From assembly GCA_018725425.1 (NCBI GenBank), contig QLUL01000078.1, positions 1 through 5,750 of the forward strand: 5,750 nucleotides of DNA, written 5' to 3'. How positions within the stretch are numbered: position 1 is the first letter of the stretch; each line of letters starts with the position of its first letter. This DNA comes from Chloroflexota bacterium (GTDB taxonomy: Bacteria; Chloroflexota; Dehalococcoidia; SZUA-161; SpSt-899). The translations under genes were made by a program, and so were the position numbers. This document shows positions 1-4,778 of this stretch, one piece after another. The notes under the pieces are model-generated. The model saw only the letters and a list, made by a program, of their open reading frames with translations, had not been told where the DNA came from and did no database searches.

Positions 1-62
1 TTGATCTGATCTCCGTAGGCCCCGACAGGGAAGAATCGATTGTGGTCAGGCCCATCTTGTGA
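1..62 (+). CDS. C-terminal tail of an unidentified protein (partial at the left edge)
   Basis: An open frame enters from the left edge (first whole codon at 3) and ends at TGA 60-62. The visible tail reads DLISVGPDREESIVVRPIL. I do not recognise the family. Support that it is truly coding comes from a second, degenerate copy at 4684-4746. Over the last 12 codons the two copies differ only by synonymous changes or by conservative ones (E/Q, V/M, V/I, R/K), and both end -PIL-stop, which is the pattern expected of paralogous proteins rather than of non-coding repeats. No clear terminator follows the stop. Only 19 residues are visible, so no function can be assigned. Confidence 0.5.
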   Translation, partial: DLISVGPDREESIVVRPIL

Positions 63-132
63 GCCTGCGCACCCCATGGCCCTCTAGATCGAAGCTCCCC
101 CACGTTTTTGTAGCTGGATCGTAGCTAAAGTG

Positions 133-210
133 GATGCAAAATGTAGCCAGTAATATTGGCGTAAGCCTGAAGAGCCGTTTCCCACGGCGGTGGTAACTTT
201 CAGCGGCATC
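133..210 (+). ncRNA. Candidate structured RNA (three-way junction fold)
   Basis: Hand folding gives nested perfect helices. An outer helix GATGC (133-137) pairs with GCATC (206-210). It encloses a hairpin GCCA (146-149)/TGGC (157-160) and a second arm CTGAA (167-171)/TTCAG (199-203), which is capped by GCCGT (174-178)/ACGGC (184-188) with loop TTCCC. Internal loops are asymmetric. It matches no riboswitch or ribozyme class I know. The helices are short and nothing here shows compensatory change, so it could be chance. Confidence 0.25.
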
Positions 211-355
211 TTAAATGGATATTCTTAACTCGGAAACTGATTTTACGATGGTTGTTAATCCTGGTGAGGATGATATGAAAATTATAGTGGTTCATGAATA
301 AGGCGTTTACCGCCTGCCTGCGCCTGCCTGGCAGATGAGCAACTCAAGACGTCCC

Positions 356-422
356 TTAACCAAATCTCTTAACCATCTTTTAACAAAATGTTAACATTGC
401 CTTAACATTTGGCTGCTATACT
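356..422 (+). promoter_or_regulatory. Pho-box-like promoter: 11-bp-phased TTAAC repeats plus -10
   Basis: TTAAC(C/A) occurs at 356, 369, 380, 391 and 402; the last four are spaced exactly 11 bp apart. A -10-like TATACT lies at 417-422, 9 bp after the last repeat, with no conventional -35. Known family knowledge: PhoP/PhoB response regulators bind direct repeats with an 11-bp period, and the PhoP box of Gram-positive bacteria is TTAACA-like with the last repeat acting in place of the -35. The arrangement fits a phosphate-starvation-activated promoter reading rightward. No gene starts close behind it; the first clear gene is about 600 bp downstream. Confidence 0.6.
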
Positions 423-493
423 TAAAGCGAAGAGTAAATTTTGGGGCGTTTGAGACAAGTAATCCTCAGTTCGCTAATACTAAAACCAAGGCC

Positions 494-516
494 AGATAGG
501 GCGCTTTATCTTTTTT
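494..516 (+). terminator. Weak intrinsic-terminator-like hairpin
   Basis: AGATA (494-498) can pair with TATCT (507-511) around an 8-nt loop, followed by a T-run to 516. The stem is short and AT-rich, so this is at best a weak terminator. It would end a transcript of roughly 85 nt starting near 429 from the Pho-box-like promoter. Confidence 0.25.
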
Positions 517-643
517 GCGGGTTAGCTGATGACGATTCGATGCCCAAGCGATACTCCAAACTGGCGGTGGAGAGTATCCCCGCTGTTCTTGTTATATTGT
601 AGTCTGGAAATGAGCGAACCATGCGAACTATCTTCAAAAAATC

Positions 644-709
644 TGTAACTATTCAGCCTGCTTGCATGTTACTTGATATGAACCTGAGATATGTGTTAGG
701 ATAGTTACA
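644..709. repeat. Perfect 9-bp inverted repeat with GTTAC core
   Basis: TGTAACTAT (644-652) is the exact reverse complement of ATAGTTACA (701-709), and the pairing extends inward by a G-T and a C-G pair. The arms enclose about 46 bases. The right arm overlaps a promoter-like TTGATA (673-678), 18-bp spacer, TAGGAT (697-702) with an upstream TG. This could be an operator pair or the ends of a very small element. Confidence 0.35.
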
Positions 710-711
710 CC

Positions 712-801
712 ATGAATCGAGCCCAGCTAGAGCTATTACCACAAAAAGAAGGTGAAATCCTTCTGAGCCAACCAGCAGCAATGAACCATGGTAACAGGTA
801 A
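712..801 (+). CDS. Doubtful 29-aa open frame upstream of the PHA promoters
   Basis: ATG 712 to TAA 799-801 encodes 29 residues beginning MNRAQLELLP. No ribosome binding site precedes it. A promoter-like TTGATA...TAGGAT would start transcription near 709, so it could only be leaderless or nearly so. There are no membrane segments or recognisable motifs. It contains an AGAAGG/CCTTCT hairpin at 747-764. It may be a chance frame or leader peptide; no function can be proposed. Confidence 0.15.
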   Translation: MNRAQLELLPQKEGEILLSQPAAMNHGNR

Positions 802-820
802 GTTTTTCCAAAAATTGTAC

Positions 821-849
821 TTGACAGGTTTAATGAAATGTGGTATATT
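821..849 (+). promoter_or_regulatory. Sigma70-type promoter P1 of the PHA operon
   Basis: TTGACA (821-826), a 17-bp spacer and TATATT (844-849) form a near-consensus promoter. The expected start is near 856, giving a leader of about 170 nt to the phasin-like gene. A 7-bp inverted pair, GTAACAG (791-797) and CTGTTAC (875-881), brackets it. Confidence 0.7.
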
Positions 850-892
850 GAACTTGGCTTTTGGAGGAACTAAACTGTTACGAAAAAACGCC

Positions 893-922
893 TTGACAGC
901 GGGGAGAGGGGTGTGATATACC
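893..922 (+). promoter_or_regulatory. Second tandem promoter P2 of the PHA operon
   Basis: TTGACA (893-898), an 18-bp spacer and TATACC (917-922) with an extended -10 TG at 914-915. It is less perfect than P1 but 72 bp downstream and in the same direction. As with P1, it is followed by GAGGAA-type sequence and TAAACTGTT (938-946; the P1 counterpart is at 871-879), which suggests the two promoter units share an ancestor or an operator. Confidence 0.5.
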
Positions 923-1024
923 CTATTTGAGGAAAAATAAACTGTTGTGTGAAAGGAGGGGTATTGCGCCTATGGAGAAGTGATTTAGCAAACAGAGCAA
1001 GAACGAATAGAGGAGGAATCAACA

Positions 1025-1303
1025 ATGCAAAAGCAAGAATTTGGTGCAGAGAAAATGGGCTTAGAATATGTTAAATTCGTGAGGAATTCCTTCCTGACCT
1101 GGATGGAAAGTGCCACCTTGATACAGGATCAGGGTGAAAGACTGCTGAATACGATGGTCAAGCAAAGCGAGGCAGGCTACGAGGAATGGAAGAACGTCAT
1201 TCGCGAGTGGGAGGATAACTGCAAAGAGGCGAGGGAGCAATTCCGAAGCACCGTTGAAGAGAATTTGGCGAAGTTGGAGGGCTTCCTGTCCAAGAAGGAA
1301 TAG
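1025..1303 (+). CDS. Small phasin-like PHA granule-associated protein
   Basis: This 92-residue protein has no signal peptide or membrane segment. It is highly charged and almost wholly helical in character: an amphipathic stretch rich in L, W, F and M (about residues 13-45), then a Glu/Lys/Arg-rich helix ending in FLSKKE. That profile, and its place as the first gene before phaJ-phaE-phaC, fit a phasin, the amphipathic protein that coats PHA granules and limits coalescence. It is short: many phasins are 110-190 residues. The start is secure, with AGGAGG at 1011-1016, 8 nt before the ATG. A 91-nt gap separates it from the next gene. No catalytic motif is seen. It could instead be an assembly partner of the synthase; the assignment is by context and composition, not by a signature motif. 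Confidence 0.6.
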   Translation: MQKQEFGAEKMGLEYVKFVRNSFLTWMESATLIQDQGERLLNTMVKQSEAGYEEWKNVIREWEDNCKEAREQFRSTVEENLAKLEGFLSKKE

Positions 1304-1394
1304 CCACCAAACGAATAATTCCAGGATCCGAGGCACGGCTTAGGCAGTTAGCAAAACTCTTTGACTAATGGCCGGGAGCGAGCTTGGAGGAGGT

Positions 1395-1823
1395 ATGCAG
1401 CAAGGCAAGACCATTGACCAGCTTGAGATAGGAGAAAAGGCGTCCATGCGCAAGACGTTCACCGAGTCTGACGCGTATCGCTTTGCCCAAATATCTGGGG
1501 ACACAAACCCCCTGCATATCGACAAGGAATATGCCTCTGAATCGCTATTTAAGGAGCCGGTGGTGCATGGAATGCTGACCGCAGGGCTTATCTCGGCAGT
1601 AATCGGGACTCGGCTGCCGGGAGTTGGCACTATATACCTATCTCAAAGTTTGCGGTTCACCGCACCGGTGAAGTTCGGAGACACCATCGAGGCAGAAGTA
1701 GAGGTGGTGGCGAAGCTAGAAGAGAAGAACCGGGCCAGGTTAAGAACGATATGTAGGAATCAAGGTGGGCAAACCGTCATCGACGGCGAAGCCCTTGTTA
1801 TGCCACCGCGGAAGTCTTCGTAG
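1395..1823 (+). CDS. phaJ: (R)-specific enoyl-CoA hydratase, MaoC/PhaJ family
   Basis: This 142-residue single hot-dog-fold hydratase of the PhaJ/MaoC type should hydrate trans-2-enoyl-CoA to (R)-3-hydroxyacyl-CoA in the cytosol, feeding beta-oxidation intermediates to PHA synthase. The hydratase motif is clear: SGDTNPLHID at residues 34-43, with the catalytic Asp36 and His41 five residues apart as in Aeromonas PhaJ. It is followed by the conserved VVHGMLTAGLISAV stretch and, later, YLSQSLRFTAPVKFGDTI. I chose ATG 1395 because GGAGG sits at 1386-1390 and the protein then begins like its family (QGKTIDQLEIG). An in-frame ATG at 1368 would add nine residues but lacks a ribosome site. The phaE start is 30 nt downstream, so co-transcription is likely. 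Function is well supported; the substrate chain length cannot be read. Confidence 0.88.
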   Translation: MQQGKTIDQLEIGEKASMRKTFTESDAYRFAQISGDTNPLHIDKEYASESLFKEPVVHGMLTAGLISAVIGTRLPGVGTIYLSQSLRFTAPVKFGDTIEAEVEVVAKLEEKNRARLRTICRNQGGQTVIDGEALVMPPRKSS

Positions 1824-1853
1824 GTGAACTTTTTAGATTAGAAGGTGGAACGT

Positions 1854-3182
1854 ATGGAAACAGAGCGCAAATGGGGAACTGATTTTTCTGAGGCATGGTT
1901 GGGCGCCCAAGCAAACTTGATGCAGTCATGGGCCGATGCTTGGCTTGGATTTTCCAAGGCGACCGAAGGTGCCGAGCGCGCCAAGGAATCGACCCGTCCC
2001 TGGGGAACAACCGGGGACATCTATAACCAATGGCTGAACATGTGCCAGGAAATGTTCGGGGAGTACTGGAAAGGAGCTCCCCTGGGCATCGACGAGCAGA
2101 CGTTTGAAAAGACCCCTTGGGGTGCCCAGACCTATGCCAGGCTGTATGAATTCTGGGCTAACGCTGCTAAAATCCTCTCCGGGACATCACCAGGAGGAAA
2201 AGGGATACCGGAGAGCTACCAGGAATTCTGCGACTTCTGGCTAGAAAACTACAATGAACTGTTAAGGGGGTTTTTCACCTTCCCCCACCTCGAACCCCTT
2301 AGGGGGCTGCTGGGTAGCGCCGCTGAATTGTCGCAGATGTATGCCGACGTCCTTTCCAAGTTCTCTGGACCGTGGATGGAAGCGATGCAGGGCTTACCCG
2401 AGAAGACGGCGGAGGCTTTGAGAAAGGGACCTCAAGGCTATGCCGACGTCCATCGCTGGTGGCTACAAGCCTATGAACAAACTTGGGGAAGAGTTCTAAG
2501 GATGACGCCCTTAGGTCTAACGCGAGAGACCAGCGAGATGCTCCAGAGGGGTACCGAGTCTCTGATAGAACATTACGCCGCCATGACCGATTACTCCTCT
2601 GCGTTCTACAGGGTAGGTACGGAAGCCATGCAGAAGGTGGCGACAAAACTGGGTGATATGTACAACAAGGGGCAGGCCCCTAAAACTTATAAGGAATTTT
2701 ATACCCTATGGTGGACAACCAATGAGGAGGCCTTATATGAACTCTTTAAGAGCCCCGAGTTCTCCCGTCTCCTTGGTCGCGTTGTCGACGCTACTATGCG
2801 TGTTCGAAAGCGCTACGATGATATCATGGAGGAATACCTGAAGGCGCTACCTGTGCCCACCCGGAGCGAGATGAATGACCTCTATAAGACTTTGTACCTA
2901 CTGAAGAAAGAGGTTAGAGAGAACACCAAGCAGGTGAGGGAACTGGAGGAAAAGCTAAGAACAACCGAGACGGCGCTAGGCAAGGAGGAATCATTGAAGA
3001 AAGAGGTTAGAGAGAACACCAAGCAGGTGAGGGAACTGGAGGAAAAGCTAAGAACAACCGAGACGGCGCTAGGCAAGGAGGAATCATTGAAGAAAGAGGT
3101 TAGAGAGAACACCAAGCAGGTGAGGGAACTGGAGGAAAAGCTAAGAACAACCGAGACGGCGCTAGGCAAGGAGGAATCATGA
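1854..3182 (+). CDS. phaE: Class III PHA synthase subunit PhaE with a triplicated coiled-coil C-terminus
   Basis: This 442-residue protein is the non-catalytic partner that activates PhaC in class III synthases. The N-terminal two thirds is rich in Trp, Tyr and Phe (SEAWLGAQANLMQSWADAW near the start) with helical segments typical of PhaE. The family's C-terminal hallmark PTRSEMNDLYKTLYLLKKE lies at about residues 335-353 and leads into a coiled coil. From residue 350 to the end the protein is three identical 31-residue units (KKEVRENTKQVRELEEKLR...), encoded by three perfect 93-bp repeats. This makes it longer than the roughly 360 residues of Allochromatium PhaE. ATG 1854 is preferred, with AAGGTGG 5 nt upstream; the in-frame GTG at 1845 lies inside that ribosome site. 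The stop overlaps the phaC start as ATGA, so the subunits are probably translationally coupled. Confidence 0.85.
   Translation: METERKWGTDFSEAWLGAQANLMQSWADAWLGFSKATEGAERAKESTRPWGTTGDIYNQWLNMCQEMFGEYWKGAPLGIDEQTFEKTPWGAQTYARLYEFWANAAKILSGTSPGGKGIPESYQEFCDFWLENYNELLRGFFTFPHLEPLRGLLGSAAELSQMYADVLSKFSGPWMEAMQGLPEKTAEALRKGPQGYADVHRWWLQAYEQTWGRVLRMTPLGLTRETSEMLQRGTESLIEHYAAMTDYSSAFYRVGTEAMQKVATKLGDMYNKGQAPKTYKEFYTLWWTTNEEALYELFKSPEFSRLLGRVVDATMRVRKRYDDIMEEYLKALPVPTRSEMNDLYKTLYLLKKEVRENTKQVRELEEKLRTTETALGKEESLKKEVRENTKQVRELEEKLRTTETALGKEESLKKEVRENTKQVRELEEKLRTTETALGKEES
2902..3180 (+). repeat. Three perfect tandem 93-bp repeats in the phaE 3' end
   Basis: Units at 2902-2994, 2995-3087 and 3088-3180 appear identical base for base. 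Each encodes 31 residues in the phaE frame and ends AAGGAGGAATCAT. In the last unit this supplies the Shine-Dalgarno (3169-3174) and start codon of phaC. In the first two the sequence continues TGAAG instead of GAGAA. The lack of any divergence points to very recent expansion or ongoing homogenisation. Confidence 0.95.
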
Positions 3183-4312
3183 GAAATCCTTTCGTAGAAA
3201 ACACGGAGCAACTTATGAAGGAAATGACGGAAGCAAATCGGAAGTTGCTCAAGCTCAGCGACATATTGATGAACCTTTCCGATACTGATGTGGGCACCAC
3301 ACCCAAGGATTTGGTTTACGAAGAGGATAGAATGAGACTTTTTCACTACAAGCCCATGATGAAGACGCCCTGTCCGGTTCCGATGTTGGTCACCTACGCC
3401 TTGGTGAACCGGCAGTACATGTTGGACCTGCAGCAGGACAGGAGCCTTATCAGGAACCTCTTAAGTCTTGGGCTTGATATCTATATAATCGATTGGGGCT
3501 ATCCGGGTCCTGCTGACCGCTACCTTACCCTCGATGACTACATCAACGGCTACATGAATAGGGCTGTAGATATAGTCAGGGAGCGAAGCAAGTTGGACAA
3601 GATTAATCTGGTGGGTGTTTGTCAGGGCGGGACTTTTTCTGTCATCTACGCGGCTCTCTACCCTGAAAAGCTAAGGAATCTTGTAGTCATGGTCACCCCT
3701 GTAGATTTCGACACAGACGACGGGTTGCTTCATGTTTGGGCGAGAGACTTGCCAATAGATAACATGGTCGATACCCTCGGAGTCATACCTGGGGATTTAA
3801 TGAATGTTGGCTTTGTTATGCTTAAGCCCTTTCAACTCATGGTAGATAAGTATGTGGGTCTGATGGAGAATTGCGACGAGAAAGAGGTTGTGGAGAACTT
3901 TGTACGCATGGAAAAATGGATATTTGATAGCCCCGGTCAAGCTGGAGAGGCTATCAGGCAATTCGTAAACGACCTGTATAAAAATAACCTATTGATCAAG
4001 AACAAGCTCAAAATAGGGGGGCAGACTGTGGATTTGAGGAGGATAAACATGCCTCTGCTCAATATATTTGCTGAGCAGGATCACCTTGTGCCTCCATCAG
4101 CGAGTAAACCCCTTAATGATGCAGTTTCCAGTGAGGACAAGTCTTTTTTCTCCCTTCGCGGGGGTCACATTGGAATTTACGTGAGTTCTCAATCGCAGAC
4201 GGAACTGGCACCTGCCGTAGCCGAGTGGATAACAACGAGGTCACAATTGCCAAAGAAGGCTGTCTCTGGCAGGAATAAGAAATCGGAGTCTGCGAAGAAT
4301 CAGGCAACATAA
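3179..4312 (+). CDS. phaC: Class III poly(3-hydroxyalkanoate) synthase catalytic subunit PhaC
   Basis: This 377-residue alpha/beta-hydrolase-fold synthase polymerises (R)-3-hydroxyacyl-CoA into PHA at the granule surface, with release of CoA. The lipase-like box is GVCQGG (residues 146-151) with nucleophile Cys148. The other triad members are Asp301 in AEQDHLVP and His330 in RGGHIGIY, almost the same numbering as Cys149, Asp302 and His331 of Allochromatium vinosum PhaC. The length (about 40 kDa) is that of short class III enzymes that need PhaE, not of class I or II enzymes. The conserved IDWGYPGPAD segment (104-113) is present. The C-terminal roughly 20 residues are Lys/Ser-rich and probably disordered. 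The start overlaps the phaE stop (ATGA); the AGGAGG at 3169-3174 lies inside the phaE repeat, 4 nt upstream. Confidence 0.95.
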   Translation: MRNPFVENTEQLMKEMTEANRKLLKLSDILMNLSDTDVGTTPKDLVYEEDRMRLFHYKPMMKTPCPVPMLVTYALVNRQYMLDLQQDRSLIRNLLSLGLDIYIIDWGYPGPADRYLTLDDYINGYMNRAVDIVRERSKLDKINLVGVCQGGTFSVIYAALYPEKLRNLVVMVTPVDFDTDDGLLHVWARDLPIDNMVDTLGVIPGDLMNVGFVMLKPFQLMVDKYVGLMENCDEKEVVENFVRMEKWIFDSPGQAGEAIRQFVNDLYKNNLLIKNKLKIGGQTVDLRRINMPLLNIFAEQDHLVPPSASKPLNDAVSSEDKSFFSLRGGHIGIYVSSQSQTELAPAVAEWITTRSQLPKKAVSGRNKKSESAKNQAT

Positions 4313-4441
4313 TGTCCGCTTCCAACTTTTGTGGCTTTGAGCAGCATTAGGACTGAGTCGCTATAGTGACCACCAATGATAGTTTTTAGTGCTGTCGGCA
4401 TGAAATGTAAGTTGGGGCATGGTTAGCGGCATAGGAATTTC

Positions 4442-4561
4442 AAAGTGCAGAGTGCAAATTGAAAAATGCAAAATGCAAGGAAAACTTCATAAAACTGACT
4501 TGCCCCGTGTAATATTTGTCGGGGTGGGGAAAATTTGACTTCTGCAATTTACAATTTGAAT
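4442..4561. repeat. Degenerate heptanucleotide repeat with inverted right arm
   Basis: Five 7-bp units run from 4442 to 4476: AAAGTGC, AGAGTGC, AAATTGA, AAAATGC, AAAATGC. About 65 bases later, 4541-4561 reads TCTGCAA, TTTACAA, TTTGAAT, resembling the reverse complement of the same unit. The hairpin CCCCG(4503-4507)/CGGGG(4520-4524) lies between. The AT-rich unit differs from the GACTCNN family in and near pyrK but has the same 7-bp period. Confidence 0.55.
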
Positions 4562-4639
4562 TTACCCGAACGAAGTGAGGGTTATCTTGGGCATAGTTTG
4601 ACCAACGGCCAAGGTTCTATGACCATAGCCTAATATTAG

Positions 4640-4746
4640 TTCACTCAGGAAGACAGCCTCATGCCAGGTGAAATGCGACCAGACTGAGTGACCTCATTCC
4701 AGATGTCATCCGGGAGCAATCGATCATGATCAAGCCTATTTTGTGA
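4640..4746 (+). pseudogene. Frameshifted fragment paralogous to the protein tail at 1-62
   Basis: From 4684 the frame reads LSDLIPDVIREQSIMIKPIL and stops at TGA 4744-4746, matching the tail at 1-62 in its last 12 codons. A plausible upstream continuation, FTQEDSLMPGEMRPD, lies one frame over at 4640-4684, so a single-base loss near 4683 would explain the break. Stops in all frames further upstream show that no intact gene remains. I do not recognise the parent family. The tail homology is well supported; the frameshift extension is inference. Confidence 0.45.
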
Positions 4747-4778
4747 GGAAGTGTTAAGTAGCATCAGGGGTCATCCTC

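Larger units (their letters stand above)
63..1024. other. Long upstream intergenic region of the PHA operon
   Basis: About 960 bases lack any substantial open frame. What can be seen in order: a foldable segment at 133-210; a 28-codon frame at 215-301 (no ribosome binding site at its first ATG; a GAGGATGAT stretch precedes an internal ATG at 274); an exact 10-bp duplication CGCCTGCCTG at 311-330; a Pho-box-like array with a -10 box (356-422); a weak hairpin plus T-run (494-516); an imperfect hairpin at 550-578; a perfect 9-bp inverted repeat (644-652 and 701-709); a 29-aa frame at 712-801; and two sigma70-type promoters (821-849 and 893-922). The region may combine PHA regulatory DNA with remains of a lost gene. 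Confidence 0.6.
4313..4778. other. Convergent intergenic region between phaC and pyrK
   Basis: These 466 bases receive the 3' ends of phaC (+) and pyrK (-). They hold a heptamer-repeat remnant (4442-4561) around a CCCCG/CGGGG hairpin (4503-4507 and 4520-4524), an 8-bp inverted repeat TCACTCAG/CTGAGTGA (4641-4648 and 4684-4691), and a broken protein tail (4640-4746). I see no convincing intrinsic terminator for either gene. The best hairpin lacks a T-run on both strands. Confidence 0.55.

Noticed and set aside
167..188. Hammerhead ribozyme core (CTGAAGA followed by a G-C-closed hairpin)
   Set aside because: The CUGANGA box and helix are present, but GAAA is missing after the helix (GGTGG instead), and six extra bases separate the first hairpin from the box, so the catalytic core is not formed.
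215..301. 28-codon frame ending MKIIVVHE
   Set aside because: No ribosome site at its first ATG; only a GAGG-like stretch before an internal ATG, leaving eight codons. Probably chance or the start of a decayed gene.
311..330. Exact 10-bp duplication CGCCTGCCTG
   Set aside because: A single small tandem duplication, too short to interpret and not linked to the heptamer arrays.
747..764. Intrinsic terminator on the - strand (AGAAGG/CCTTCT hairpin, then Ts)
   Set aside because: Geometry is acceptable but the stem is only 6 bp, and no - strand gene lies upstream for it to terminate.
1368..1394. Upstream ATG as the phaJ start
   Set aside because: No ribosome site precedes it. The nine added residues (MAGSELGGG) come from the Shine-Dalgarno region of the downstream ATG, where family similarity begins.
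1845..1853. GTG as the phaE start
   Set aside because: It lies within the AAGGTGG ribosome site that serves ATG 1854.
2882..3346. Long antisense open frame of 154 codons opposite the phaE 3' end
   Set aside because: It arises because the 93-bp unit is a multiple of three and happens to lack stops on the other strand. Its product is a low-complexity Ser/Leu/Val repeat, and phaE and phaC are clearly the real genes.
4361..4388. phaC terminator (CTAT/ATAG hairpin plus T-run)
   Set aside because: A four-base AT-rich stem is too weak to call.
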